This document shows positions 40,658-51,555 of a stretch of DNA of 64,000 nucleotides, one piece after another. The stretch spans positions 25,752-89,751 of the forward strand of contig JAAYHQ010000079.1 in assembly GCA_012727425.1 (NCBI GenBank), in the 5' to 3' direction. A program made the position numbers and the translations under genes. The notes beneath the pieces were generated by a model, which did not search any database, was not told the origin of the DNA, and saw only the letters and a list, made by a program, of their open reading frames with translations. Position 1 is the first letter of the stretch. Each line of letters starts with the position of its first letter. The stretch comes from Bacillota bacterium. Its GTDB lineage: Bacteria > Bacillota > UBA4882 > UBA10575.

Positions 40658-41320
40658 ATGTTTACCTATTTACGTGAAAGTATTAAAGCCATCTTTGAAC
40701 GGGATCCGGCGGCCCGTAGTTTATGGGAAGTGATCCTTTGTTATCCTGGTTTCCACGCTTTGCTGGCCTACCGGATTGCCCACTGGTTTTATCGGCATAG
40801 ATTATTCCTGATCGCACGGCTTATTTCCCAAATTGCCCGGTTTTTTACCGGGATTGAGATTCATCCGGGGGCCAAGATCGGAAAGGGCCTCTTTATTGAC
40901 CACGGGATGGGAGTCGTCATTGGAGAAACAACGGAGATCGGCGACAACGTCACCATTTACCAGGGGGTCACCCTTGGGGGAACGGGTAAAGAGAAGGGGA
41001 AGCGTCACCCCACGATCGGTAACAACGTGATCATTGCGGCCGGCGCAAAGGTTTTAGGCTCGATTACCGTGGGGGACAACGCCAAAATCGGGGCAGGCGC
41101 CGTGGTGATCCGTCCGGTCCCGCCCAATTCGACGGTGGTCGGGGTGCCCGGCCGGGTGGTGGTGCAGGACGGGGTACGGGTCGGCCCTCCCGACCTGGAA
41201 CACGGGAAATTACCCGATCCCATGCTGGCTTTTTGCGAAGAGACGAAGAAACGGCTCGAACAGATCGAAGCAAAGCTCGGGCTTAAAGGAGGTTGTGCTG
41301 ATGGCAATAATGGTGTATAA
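40658..41320 (+). CDS. cysE: Serine O-acetyltransferase
   Basis: [60 protein letters not shown]. Confidence 0.97.
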   Translation: MFTYLRESIKAIFERDPAARSLWEVILCYPGFHALLAYRIAHWFYRHRLFLIARLISQIARFFTGIEIHPGAKIGKGLFIDHGMGVVIGETTEIGDNVTIYQGVTLGGTGKEKGKRHPTIGNNVIIAAGAKVLGSITVGDNAKIGAGAVVIRPVPPNSTVVGVPGRVVVQDGVRVGPPDLEHGKLPDPMLAFCEETKKRLEQIEAKLGLKGGCADGNNGV

Positions 41321-42734
41321 CACCATGACCAGACAGAAGGAGGAGTTTGTCCCCCGCGAACCGGGGAAAGTCAGTATTTATGTCTGCGGGGTCACTCCTT
41401 ATAATTACGCCCACATCGGGAATGCCCGGCCGCCGGTGGTCTGGGATTGTATCCGGCGTTTTCTGCGCTACCGGGGGTATGAGGTGACCCTGGTCCAAAA
41501 CTTTACCGACGTGGATGACAAGATTATCAAGCATGCGCACCAGACCGGCGAAGAACCCCTGGCGCTGGCTGCCCGCTTTGCCCGGATTTACCTTGAAGAC
41601 ATGGCGGCGTTGGGGGTGGAACCGGCGACCCATTATCCGAAGGTCTCTGACCATATCCCCGAGATCATCAAGATGGTACAGGGATTGATTGAAAAAGGCT
41701 ATGCCTACCAGATCGACGGGGACGTCTATTTTGCCGTGGACGCCTACCCGGAATACGGCAAACTTTCGGCCCGTCCGTTGGATGAGATGTTAAGCGGCGC
41801 CCGGGTGGAGGCGGATGAACGGAAGCGCAACCCGATGGATTTTGCCCTGTGGAAGGCGGCGAAAGCCGGAGAGCCCGCTTGGGATTCGCCGTGGGGGCCG
41901 GGCCGTCCCGGCTGGCACATTGAATGCTCGGCCATGTCCCTGAAGTATCTGGGGAGCGGCTTCGATTTTCACGGTGGGGGAACGGATCTGGTCTTTCCCC
42001 ACCATGAAAACGAGATTGCCCAAGCTGAAGCCTATTGTGGGACCAAACCCTTCGTCCGCTATTGGCTCCACACCGCCTTTATTACGATGCGGGGCGATAA
42101 AATGTCCAAATCCCTGGGGAATGTGGTGACCATCCGGGAGGCCTGCGCTCGTTTCTCCCCCAAAGTGGTCCGTTTTTGGTTGCTGGGGACCCACTACCGG
42201 AACCCCTTGAGTTACGGCGAAGAAGAATTGACGGCGGCCGCCAATGGGCTGGCCCGCTTGGAAACGGCCCGGGCCAACTGGCGGCATCTGTTGTCCACGC
42301 CCGTGCAGGCGGGGGAAGAAGAGGCGCCGGCGGCGCTGACGGCCTTGGTCGCGGCGGTGCGGGACCGGTTTATCGCCGCGATGGAGGATGATTTTAATAC
42401 CGCATTGGCCCTGGGAGTCCTTTATGAGCTGGTACGCGAGGTCAATAAATGGGCGTTAAGTGAAGACTTTGTTTTGACCGCCCCTCGGCAAAAGGTGCTT
42501 GGTGAGGCCTTGTCCTTGCTGGAGGAGTTGGGCAACGTGCTGGGGATCTGGTTTGCCGCCGAACCGGCGGCGACGGGGCTTAGTGACGAGGAGGTCAACG
42601 TCTTGGTGGAGCAGCGGCAAAAGGCTCGCCAAAACCGGGATTTTAAAACCGCCGACGCGATTCGTGACACTTTAAAGGAAGCCGGGATCGTGGTCGAGGA
42701 TACACCCCATGGGGTACGTTGGCGCCGGATCTGA
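41301..42734 (+). CDS. cysS: Cysteinyl-tRNA synthetase
   Basis: [60 protein letters not shown]. Confidence 0.98.
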   Translation: MAIMVYNTMTRQKEEFVPREPGKVSIYVCGVTPYNYAHIGNARPPVVWDCIRRFLRYRGYEVTLVQNFTDVDDKIIKHAHQTGEEPLALAARFARIYLEDMAALGVEPATHYPKVSDHIPEIIKMVQGLIEKGYAYQIDGDVYFAVDAYPEYGKLSARPLDEMLSGARVEADERKRNPMDFALWKAAKAGEPAWDSPWGPGRPGWHIECSAMSLKYLGSGFDFHGGGTDLVFPHHENEIAQAEAYCGTKPFVRYWLHTAFITMRGDKMSKSLGNVVTIREACARFSPKVVRFWLLGTHYRNPLSYGEEELTAAANGLARLETARANWRHLLSTPVQAGEEEAPAALTALVAAVRDRFIAAMEDDFNTALALGVLYELVREVNKWALSEDFVLTAPRQKVLGEALSLLEELGNVLGIWFAAEPAATGLSDEEVNVLVEQRQKARQNRDFKTADAIRDTLKEAGIVVEDTPHGVRWRRI

Positions 42735-42754
42735 AGTGATGGGGGTTGGCTTGG

Positions 42755-42784
42755 AAAAAGACCGCCTTTAGGGGCGGTTTTTCT
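42755..42784. terminator. Bidirectional terminator between cysS and the CPBP protease gene
   Basis: AAAAAGACCGCC-tttag-GGGCGGTTTTT. Confidence 0.8.
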
Positions 42785-43712
42785 CCGCCGGTGGGGCCGG
42801 TGGGAACGAACGCGCCAGGCGCGCCAGGGCGCGCCGCCGGTGGCTCCCATAGAGGAGCGTGGTGCCGGTGGCCAGGCCGAGCAGAAGCAGACCGGCCAGG
42901 CCGGCTTCAGGACCAAAGGCCCCGCCGGTCCACAACGGCGGACCGGTCAGCTCCAATTGGAATAGGGTGGGGAAGGCGAAACCGCTGACCCGAAAACCAA
43001 AGAGGTTTTGCCAAAAGTTCCAGCTAAAATGGAGCGCTACTGGGAGATAAAGCGCGCCGGTTTCGAGGTAGGCGAGGGCAAAAAGCACTCCGGCGATTAA
43101 AACGGCGAACAAACCGCCAAAACTAAGGTGCGGGTTGTTCAGGTGCGCGAGGCTGAAGAAAAAAGCGGAGAAAGCGATGGCCGGGGAGAGGCCCCAGTGG
43201 ACGGTGAAGACCGGTAAATGGAGGCCGCGGTAGAACAACTCTTCACAAAGGGCCGCCACGATAAAGGTCAGCGTCGTCCAGAACAGATCGGCTGAAATGC
43301 GGAGCGGTTCGGCGGCCAACCGGATCCAGCCCAAGCCGAGGAAGGCCAGGAAAAGCAGGGCAAAAAGAAAAAAGCCCAGGGCGAAGCCGAAACAAAGATC
43401 CCGGTGCGCCATTGGCGTGGGCGGAAAGAACCGGGGCAGAAAACGGTGGCGAAAAAAGAATTTTTCCGCCAAATGGAAGGCGGCCAGGAGCGGGAACAAA
43501 CCCAGAAACAGCTGGAACCAAAAATTTGGCCGGACAACCTCGCCCGTTAATTCCGGTAATTTCTCCACCGCCGGCAGCAGGGGACGGAGGAAACGGCCGA
43601 GAAATATAAAAAGGGTTTGGTTGCAAAGATATAGAGTATATACGACGGCGATCACCCAGAACGGATAAAGGATGCGGCGTAATTTGGAGAGTTTGGTCTG
43701 CATCGTCCACAA
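42768..43712 (-). CDS. CPBP-family intramembrane metalloprotease
   Basis: CEELFYRGLHLP, FFFSLAHLNN, multiple TM segments. Confidence 0.87.
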   Translation of the reverse strand: MWTMQTKLSKLRRILYPFWVIAVVYTLYLCNQTLFIFLGRFLRPLLPAVEKLPELTGEVVRPNFWFQLFLGLFPLLAAFHLAEKFFFRHRFLPRFFPPTPMAHRDLCFGFALGFFLFALLFLAFLGLGWIRLAAEPLRISADLFWTTLTFIVAALCEELFYRGLHLPVFTVHWGLSPAIAFSAFFFSLAHLNNPHLSFGGLFAVLIAGVLFALAYLETGALYLPVALHFSWNFWQNLFGFRVSGFAFPTLFQLELTGPPLWTGGAFGPEAGLAGLLLLGLATGTTLLYGSHRRRALARLARSFPPAPPAEKNRP

Positions 43713-43827
43713 AACCTCGCTTATTGAATTTACTGGGGATCTTTTCGTGATAAAAAAGAGGAATCCTTTTCTTTGGTAGAGAAGTTTTTCTGCAGAAAAC
43801 GGTGATCATGGGTGAAAACTGAAGCTG

Positions 43828-44895
43828 GTGACGGAATTGATCAAGACAGAAATCATCACGGTTAACCCGGAAGCGATTGACCAGACGGCGCTGGCCCGGG
43901 CGGCGACGGTTTTGCGCCGGGGCGGGCTGGTCGCCTTCCCCACTGAGACAGTATATGGCTTGGGGGCCGTCATTTATAACCGGGAGAGTGTAAAAAAGAT
44001 TTTTACCGTCAAGGGGCGGCCGGGCGACAACCCGTTGATAGTCCATATTTACCAGTGGGAACAACTGATGGAGCTGGCCCGGGAAGTACCGGAAACGGCC
44101 CGGATCCTGGCACAGCGGTTTTGGCCCGGCCCGCTCACTTTGGTACTGCCGAAAAAAGAGGCGATCCCGGTGGAGGTCAGCGCCGGTCTCCCTACGGTTG
44201 CGGTGCGCTTGCCCGCCCATCCGGTGGCCCAGGAGTTGTTGCGCCAGACCGGGCAGCCGGTCGCCGCGCCCAGTGCCAATACTTCCGGGCGGCCCAGTCC
44301 TACCAGGAGCAGCCATGTGATTGCCGATTTGGACGGCAAAATTGAGTTGATTATTGATGCCGGCCCTACCGGGGTGGGGGTGGAATCGACCGTGCTTGAT
44401 CTGACCGGTCCGAAGCTGCGGATTCTCCGCCCCGGCGGGGTCACCCGTGAGATGCTGGAAGCGGTCTTTGGCCCCGAATTGGTGGAGGCTCCCCCGCAGA
44501 TCAATTGCGAACGGCCGTTGGCCCCCGGGATGAAGTACCGGCATTATGCCCCCCGGGCCCCTTTACGTCTGTTGACTGGTGACCCCGAGCTCGTCCGCCG
44601 TTTTCTCCTGGAGGGGGCCGCCGCGGCGCGGGCACAGGGGAAAAAGATCGGGATCATTGCTTACGACGAGGACCAAGACCCGGCTTTTGCAGTAACCGGG
44701 GTCACCTTTTTCTCCTTGGGTCGGCGGGCGAACCCGACGGAGGGGGCCGCCCGGTTGTTTCATCTCCTAAGACTCTGCGACCAGGCCGGAGTGGATAAAA
44801 TATATGCGGTAGCTCCGCCCCGCCAGGGGGTGGGGGAGGCGGTCTTTAACCGTCTGTATAAAGCTGCCGGTGGGAAAGTTGAGGAGATAAAATGA
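43828..44895 (+). CDS. sua5: L-threonylcarbamoyladenylate synthase (Sua5 type)
   Basis: GGLVAFPTETVYGLGA, VKGRPGDNPLIVH, SANTSGRPSPT plus a C-terminal Sua5 domain. Confidence 0.95.
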   Translation: MTELIKTEIITVNPEAIDQTALARAATVLRRGGLVAFPTETVYGLGAVIYNRESVKKIFTVKGRPGDNPLIVHIYQWEQLMELAREVPETARILAQRFWPGPLTLVLPKKEAIPVEVSAGLPTVAVRLPAHPVAQELLRQTGQPVAAPSANTSGRPSPTRSSHVIADLDGKIELIIDAGPTGVGVESTVLDLTGPKLRILRPGGVTREMLEAVFGPELVEAPPQINCERPLAPGMKYRHYAPRAPLRLLTGDPELVRRFLLEGAAAARAQGKKIGIIAYDEDQDPAFAVTGVTFFSLGRRANPTEGAARLFHLLRLCDQAGVDKIYAVAPPRQGVGEAVFNRLYKAAGGKVEEIK

Positions 44896-45644
44896 GCAAA
44901 GCCCGTGGTTACTGTGGGATCGTCCTGCTGATCCTGGTGGTTCTGCTGGCGGGCCGCCCGGCGGTTTACAGCCAGGAGCAGGGGTTAAAGGGGCTGGTGG
45001 TGGGAGAAACCCTGGGATACCAGGTTTTTCTTAAAGGCCTGCCCGTTGGCGAGCAGACGCTCCGGATCGTGCGGGAAAAGATTTACCAGGACCGTCCGGT
45101 GTTGGAAGTGCGGATGCGGATGCGGAGTTATGCCGCCTTTGCTTTCCTCTTCACCTATGAGGAGGACAACCTTTTATACCTGGATATTGCGACGCGCACC
45201 CCGGTTTATCTGCGCAGAACCGTTAAGGAGCAAGACCACTCTTGGGAGGAGGAATTTCATTTCGGAGCGGAAACGGTCGAAAAACGGGTGACCACTGCGG
45301 GCGAAGAACCGGAGATCCGCCAATACGAGGCCAAGCATCCGCTGCTGGAGAATCTTTCCCTCGTCTACTACCTCCGGCAACGGCCCTGGCGGCAAGGGGA
45401 GAAGCAGATTTATTATTTAACCCGCCGCGGTCCGCAAGCGGTCACCTGCCAACTGCGGGGGACCGAACGAATCCGGGTTTTATCCGGCTACCAGCAGGCG
45501 GAGGTGGTATACGATCCCGTCTCCGAGGTCACCATCTGGTTTTCCAAAGATGAAGCGGTTTATCCTTTACGGATCAAAGCCAACAGTAATGTGGGGGCTT
45601 TGACCGCCCGTTTGGTCAAGATCAGCTTTGATCCCGGTGAATGA
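44892..45644 (+). CDS. DUF3108-like secreted protein
   Basis: Signal-like N-terminus; GETLGYQVFLKGLPVGEQTLRI...; ATGA overlap with sua5. Confidence 0.65.
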   Translation: MSKARGYCGIVLLILVVLLAGRPAVYSQEQGLKGLVVGETLGYQVFLKGLPVGEQTLRIVREKIYQDRPVLEVRMRMRSYAAFAFLFTYEEDNLLYLDIATRTPVYLRRTVKEQDHSWEEEFHFGAETVEKRVTTAGEEPEIRQYEAKHPLLENLSLVYYLRQRPWRQGEKQIYYLTRRGPQAVTCQLRGTERIRVLSGYQQAEVVYDPVSEVTIWFSKDEAVYPLRIKANSNVGALTARLVKISFDPGE

Positions 45645-45672
45645 TTGTCGTGACGGAGAACAGGAGGAGAAA

Positions 45673-46635
45673 ATGGTCCGGAATATACTCTTTGTTTGTA
45701 CTGGAAATACCTGCCGCAGTCCGATGGCGGCGGCCTTGCTTCGTCAACTGTTGAATGAGCGCGGTGGCAAGTTGGAAAGGATTCGTGTTTCCTCGGCCGG
45801 ACTTTACGCCCATCCCGGCGCACCGGCCTCACCTGAAGCGGTTGAGACGATGCGTGGCTACGGAGTGGATCTTGCCAACCATTTGGCCCGGGAACTGGCC
45901 CGGGAAGAGTTGGCGGCGGCCGATTTGATTTTAACGATGACCAACGCCCAGAAAAACCAGATTTTGAAGATTTACCCCGAGGTCAAAGACCGTACTTATG
46001 TTTTAAGGGAGTACATCAGCAAGGATCGGCCGGCCGGTCCCGACCAATGGGACGTGCCGGATCCGTTCGGACAACCGTTGGCGGTATACCAGCAGTGTGC
46101 CGCCGACCTGGAGAAGGATCTGCGGGTCCTCATCGATATGCTGGCGTCCGCTGTGAAAGGAGGCGACGCTGACCAGGGGAAAGGGGGGGAGAAGATGCGG
46201 ATTGCTTTAGGCGCCGATCATGCCGGTTTTCATTTGAAAGAGGAGATAGCCAAGTATTTACGGGACAAAGGTTATGAATATAAAGACTTCGGTGTTTTCT
46301 CCACCGAAGCGGTGGATTACCCTGATCAAGCGGCGATTGTGGCGAAAGCGGTGGCAAGAAAGGAGTTTGATCAGGGGATTCTTATCTGTGGAACCGGAAT
46401 TGGGGTTTCGATTTCGGCCAATAAGATCAAAGGCGTCCGTGCTGCGCTGTGCCATGATGTCTTTTCGGCGCAAATGGCGCGGGCCCATAACGACTGTAAT
46501 ATTTTGGCGCTGGGGGCCCGGGTTATCGGACCGGGGTTGGCGCTTTCCATTGTCGAGGCCTACCTGACCGGAGAGTTTGCGGGCGGACGTCATCAGCAAC
46601 GGGTTGAAAAAATAATGCGACTGGAAGACGAATAG
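45673..46635 (+). CDS. In-frame low-molecular-weight (YwlE-like) phosphatase plus ribose-5-phosphate isomerase B
   Basis: NILFVCTGNTCRSPMAAALL (LMW phosphatase P-loop), then IALGADHAGFHLKEEIAKYL...ILICGTGIGVSISANKIKGVRAALCHD (RpiB) with no stop between. Confidence 0.92.
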   Translation: MVRNILFVCTGNTCRSPMAAALLRQLLNERGGKLERIRVSSAGLYAHPGAPASPEAVETMRGYGVDLANHLARELAREELAAADLILTMTNAQKNQILKIYPEVKDRTYVLREYISKDRPAGPDQWDVPDPFGQPLAVYQQCAADLEKDLRVLIDMLASAVKGGDADQGKGGEKMRIALGADHAGFHLKEEIAKYLRDKGYEYKDFGVFSTEAVDYPDQAAIVAKAVARKEFDQGILICGTGIGVSISANKIKGVRAALCHDVFSAQMARAHNDCNILALGARVIGPGLALSIVEAYLTGEFAGGRHQQRVEKIMRLEDE

Positions 46636-47280
<645 letters not shown>

Positions 47281-47315
47281 GCGGTTGGCAGTGGTAAAAT
47301 CGTAACGCGGAAGGG

Positions 47316-48392
47316 GTGGGTGGATTGCAATGGTCGGTTTTCGGTTGGCATCCGGCTTTGCTGACAGCAATTGGCTTTGGCTTGGCGTTCCTCCTGACCG
47401 CCTTCTGGACCAAGAAAGGCGCCGCCTGGGGACTGATGGATCTGCCGCGGGAACGGCGGGTTCACGCCACGCCCCGTCCCTACACGGGGGGAATGGCGAT
47501 TTTTCTTGCTTTTAATCTGGCTCTCTTGCTCACCGGTGGTTTGCACTTTCCCCACCTGGGGCCGATCGGCAGCGGAGGGCTGGTCATCTTTCTTTTGGGG
47601 CTGGTTGATGACAAGTATGACCTGTCCTCCGGGATAAAACTGGTTGTCCAGTTTCTGGTGGCCGCCTTCATTGCGGGGGCGGGGATTCGCATCGGCTACC
47701 TGACGAACCCCTTCGGGGAGATGGTGGTGTTAGGTTGGAAGGGTTACCCCCTGACCATTTTATGGTTGGTCCTGACGATCAACGTGATCAACCTCATTGA
47801 CGGGCTGGACGGGTTGGCGGCCGGGGTTGCGGCGATTGCCGGTCTGAGCCTGATGGTGATCGGGCTTGGGCTCGGACAGTCGGCGGCAGTGTTTTTGTGT
47901 GCCATTTTAGTTGGAGTTTTACTCGGGTTTCTCCCTTATAACTTCTATCCGGCGCGGGTCTTTATGGGGAATTCCGGCGCTTACTTCCTGGGTTATCTGT
48001 TGGGTGTCATTTCGGTGATCGGGGCCCTGAAGTTGCCGACCGCTTTAGCCCTGGCGATCCCGGTGTTCGCCATGGGGATCCCGTTTCTTGATACTTTTTG
48101 GGCGGTCTGGCGGCGCTGGCGGAATGGGGAGCAGATTATGCGGGGCGACCGTTACCACATTCACCATCTGTTGCTCACCTCTGGACTGGGGATGAAAGAA
48201 TCCGTCCTGATCCTTTACGGTTTAAGCCTGGTCTCAGGACTGGCCTCCATCTTTCTTTCCCGGGCCACCCTCCTCCTGGGTTTTCTGATTGTCCTGGCCG
48301 GTCTTGGCCTGCTCTTCCTCTGTCTTTATGGTTTGATGGTGTTGCAAAGTACTGTTCAAGACCGGGAAGAAGAGGAAAAGCGGTCTTGGTAA
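47316..48392 (+). CDS. Undecaprenyl-phosphate N-acetylglucosaminyl 1-phosphate transferase (WecA/TagO family)
   Basis: DLPRERRVHATPRPYTGGMAIF, NVINLIDGLDGLAAGVA, FMGNSGAYFLGYLLG, RGDRYHIHHLLL. Confidence 0.93.
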   Translation: MGGLQWSVFGWHPALLTAIGFGLAFLLTAFWTKKGAAWGLMDLPRERRVHATPRPYTGGMAIFLAFNLALLLTGGLHFPHLGPIGSGGLVIFLLGLVDDKYDLSSGIKLVVQFLVAAFIAGAGIRIGYLTNPFGEMVVLGWKGYPLTILWLVLTINVINLIDGLDGLAAGVAAIAGLSLMVIGLGLGQSAAVFLCAILVGVLLGFLPYNFYPARVFMGNSGAYFLGYLLGVISVIGALKLPTALALAIPVFAMGIPFLDTFWAVWRRWRNGEQIMRGDRYHIHHLLLTSGLGMKESVLILYGLSLVSGLASIFLSRATLLLGFLIVLAGLGLLFLCLYGLMVLQSTVQDREEEEKRSW

Positions 48393-48400
48393 GGGAGGTG

Positions 48401-48805
48401 ATGGCGATCTGGCGGGAGTTGTCCTTAAATACCCGGGCGGCGACGGATTTTGTGGACATCACCGGGATTTTAGCGGCTGACCTGCAGAAATCTGGAGTGC
48501 AAACGGGGATGGGGACGGTTTTTGTTCCCCATACGACGGCAGGGGTGATGCTGAATGAGAATGCCGACCCGGACGTGCTTTACGATTTAAAGCGGGCCCT
48601 TGACCAAATCTTCCCGGATTCCTTAAACGTGGCCCACGGCGAAGGGAACTCGGCCGCTCATTTAAAAGCGGCTTTGATCGGTGCCTCGGTCAATTTGCCG
48701 GTGGTGGACGGCCGCTTGAAGCTGGGGACCTGGCAAGGCGTTTATTTCTGTGAATTTGATGGGCCCCGCCGACGAAAGCTATGGGTTAGATGGGAAGGGA
48801 AATAA
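48401..48805 (+). CDS. YjbQ-family (secondary thiamine-phosphate synthase) protein
   Basis: VFVPHTTAGVMLNENADPDV, HGEGNSAAHLKAALIGAS, LGTWQGVYFCEFDGPRRRKLWV; ATG at 48401 after AGGGAGGTG. Confidence 0.92.
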   Translation: MAIWRELSLNTRAATDFVDITGILAADLQKSGVQTGMGTVFVPHTTAGVMLNENADPDVLYDLKRALDQIFPDSLNVAHGEGNSAAHLKAALIGASVNLPVVDGRLKLGTWQGVYFCEFDGPRRRKLWVRWEGK

Positions 48806-48820
48806 AAACGGGGTGATCGC

Positions 48821-51523
48821 ATGCCCGCTTGGTACCGGAAGAGCATTAATGAGACCGCCGCCGAACTGGGGACGGATTTAGCGGCCGGATTAACCCGGAG
48901 CGCTGCCGCGGCCCGGCTGGATAAGTACGGCCCGAATGAGCTGCAGGAGCAGCCGGGGCCGACGGTTTGGCAAAAGGTTCTGGGTCAGCTCACCGACTTC
49001 CTGGTCCTGCTCTTGCTTGGCGCGGCCGTTATTTCCCTGTTTCTGGGTGAGACTGGCGATGCCATCGTCATTCTTTTGGTTGTTGTTCTCAACACGGTGC
49101 TGGGGGTGGTCCAGGAGTTAAAGGCCGAAAAGGCCCTGGCTGCTTTAGCAGAACTTGCCGCCCCGCTGGCCAAGGTTTACCGGGAGGGGCAGACCCGTGA
49201 GGTGCCCGCCAGGGAACTGGTGCCGGGGGATCTGATCCTGCTGGAGGCCGGTGATTTTGTCCCCGCCGATGCCCGGCTGGTGGCGGCCGAGAGTTTGCAG
49301 GTGAATGAATCGGCGCTGACCGGTGAGTCGGTGCCGGTGGCCAAGGATGCGGAGTTTATTGCCGGGGACGATCTGCCGGTGGGCGACCAGAAAAATATGG
49401 TCTTCAAAGGGACCATTGTCACTTTTGGCCGGGGGCGGGCGCTGGTCACCGGGACCGGGATGGACACCGAACTGGGCCGGATTGCCGGACTGCTCCAGAG
49501 CGGACCGGAGGAGAAAACGCCGCTCCAGAAGCGTTTAGACAGTTTTGGGAAGCAGATTGGGCTCATGGCGCTCGGAATCTGCCTCTTTATTTTCCTCGTC
49601 GGCCTGTTCCGGGGGAACCGTTTTTACGAAATGTTTTTGGTTGCCGTCAGTCTGGCGGTGGCCGCGATCCCTGAGGGTTTACCGGCGATCATCACCATCG
49701 TTCTGGCTCTGGGGGTCCAGCGGATGGCCGCGCAAAAGGCGATCATCCGCCGGTTGCCGGCGGTGGAGACGTTGGGTTCGGCTACGGTGATCTGTTCCGA
49801 TAAAACGGGCACCCTCACCCAAAACGCCATGACCGTCCGGCGGATTGTCACTGGAACGGCGGACTATGAAGTAACCGGAGAAGGGCTCAAAGCGGAGGGG
49901 GAGTTTCGACGGAAAGGGACGACAGTGACCATTGAAGAGGACCCCCTGCTGGACTTGATTCTGAAGATCGGCGCCCTCTGTAATGACGCCGAATTTATAC
50001 CGGAGGAAGCCCGGATGGTAGGCGATCCGACCGAGGGCGCGTTGGTGGTGGCGGCCGCCAAGGCGGGTTTGTCCCGGAGGGAACTGGAGGCCGCTTATCC
50101 CCGGCAGCGGGAATACCCCTTTGATTCGGTACGGAAGCGGATGAGCACGGTCCACCAGGGGAATCTAGCCCCGCGATTGCTGGCGGGCAGTGCCGACCGC
50201 CGCTGGCTCCTGGTGAAAGGTGCGCCCGATCTGGTTCTGGAGAATTGCCAATGGTGGTTGGGGGAGGACGGACCCCAGGAACTGACCGCGGCGCGGAAAG
50301 CGGAGTTTCTGAAGGTGAATCACCAGTTGGCCACCGAAGCACTGCGGGTTTTGGCCTTTGCCTACCGCCCGGATCCGCCGTCCACTGCGGAGACGGGTGT
50401 GGAGGTGGAAAAGGATCTGACCTTTGTGGGCTTCATGGGGATGATCGATCCGCCCCGTCCCGAGGCCCAAGCGGCCCTGCGGGTCTGTCAGGAGGCGGGA
50501 ATTGCGGTCAAGATGATCACCGGGGACCACCGGGATACGGCGGTGGCCATTGCCCGGCAGTTGGGTTTGGCCGGACCGGAAGCTCCGGTCCTGGTCGGGG
50601 CTGAATTGGAAGCGCTGAACGGCGATGAACTGGCGGCGCAAGTGGCGAAGGTCCCTGTTTTTGCCCGGGTATCGCCGGAACATAAAGTCCGGATTGTCGA
50701 CGCCTTAAAGCGGAACGGAGCGATCGTTGCCATGACTGGTGACGGGGTGAACGACGCCCCGGCGCTGAAGAAGGCGGACATTGGTGCCGCCATGGGTCAG
50801 ACCGGTACCGATGTGGCGAAGGAAGCGGCTGACATGGTCCTGGCTGATGATAATTTTGCCACCATCGTCCGGGCGGTGCAGGAAGGCCGGGTCATCTTTG
50901 AGAACATTAAAAAAACCGTCTATTTTCTCCTCTCCTGTAATTTGGGCGAGATCATCACCATTTTTACGGCGATTCTGTTGGGGTGGCCGGTTCCCTTGTA
51001 TCCCATCCAGATCCTCTGGGTCAATCTGGTCACCGATTCGTTACCCGCGTTGGCGCTGGGGGTGGATCCCCCGGAGGGGGACATCATGAAAAGGCCACCG
51101 CTCCATCCAGACCAGGGTCTTTTTGACCGGAAAGCCCGCCTGAAGCTGGTGGCTTTCGGCCTTTTCATCGCCGGGGTGACATTGACCGCTTTCCGGTTCG
51201 GGTTAAGAGAGACGGTGACGAAAGGGGAGACGATGGCCTTTGCCACTTTGGGCCTCTGCCAACTGGTCCACGCCTATAACTTCCGTTCACTCACTGCCAG
51301 TCTGTGGCAGCGGGGAATCTTCCGGAACAAGCAGCTCCTCTGGGCTTCCCTTGGGTCAGCCCTTTTACACCTGATCGTCTTTTTCGTTCCTGGGCTGCGG
51401 GGGATCTTCCGGACCGCGCTTTTGCCCGTGGGCGATTGGTTGATCGTTTTTGGGCTGGCGTTGACCCCGCTGCTGCTGGGCGAGCTTTTGAAGTTGGTGG
51501 CGAGGAACGGCAAACCGGGGTAA
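48821..51523 (+). CDS. Cation-translocating P-type ATPase (Ca2+-type)
   Basis: ICSDKTGTLTQNAMTV, TGESVPV, AMTGDGVNDAPALKKADIGAAMG. Confidence 0.97.
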   Translation: MPAWYRKSINETAAELGTDLAAGLTRSAAAARLDKYGPNELQEQPGPTVWQKVLGQLTDFLVLLLLGAAVISLFLGETGDAIVILLVVVLNTVLGVVQELKAEKALAALAELAAPLAKVYREGQTREVPARELVPGDLILLEAGDFVPADARLVAAESLQVNESALTGESVPVAKDAEFIAGDDLPVGDQKNMVFKGTIVTFGRGRALVTGTGMDTELGRIAGLLQSGPEEKTPLQKRLDSFGKQIGLMALGICLFIFLVGLFRGNRFYEMFLVAVSLAVAAIPEGLPAIITIVLALGVQRMAAQKAIIRRLPAVETLGSATVICSDKTGTLTQNAMTVRRIVTGTADYEVTGEGLKAEGEFRRKGTTVTIEEDPLLDLILKIGALCNDAEFIPEEARMVGDPTEGALVVAAAKAGLSRRELEAAYPRQREYPFDSVRKRMSTVHQGNLAPRLLAGSADRRWLLVKGAPDLVLENCQWWLGEDGPQELTAARKAEFLKVNHQLATEALRVLAFAYRPDPPSTAETGVEVEKDLTFVGFMGMIDPPRPEAQAALRVCQEAGIAVKMITGDHRDTAVAIARQLGLAGPEAPVLVGAELEALNGDELAAQVAKVPVFARVSPEHKVRIVDALKRNGAIVAMTGDGVNDAPALKKADIGAAMGQTGTDVAKEAADMVLADDNFATIVRAVQEGRVIFENIKKTVYFLLSCNLGEIITIFTAILLGWPVPLYPIQILWVNLVTDSLPALALGVDPPEGDIMKRPPLHPDQGLFDRKARLKLVAFGLFIAGVTLTAFRFGLRETVTKGETMAFATLGLCQLVHAYNFRSLTASLWQRGIFRNKQLLWASLGSALLHLIVFFVPGLRGIFRTALLPVGDWLIVFGLALTPLLLGELLKLVARNGKPG

Positions 51524-51555
51524 AGCGTATACACCAAGGTAAAGAGGGATGATTG

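Noticed and set aside
48098-48400. N-terminal ~100 aa of the YjbQ ORF
   Set aside because: Overlaps the tagO-like gene in another frame. The ATG at 48401 with AGGGAGGTG fits the family start.
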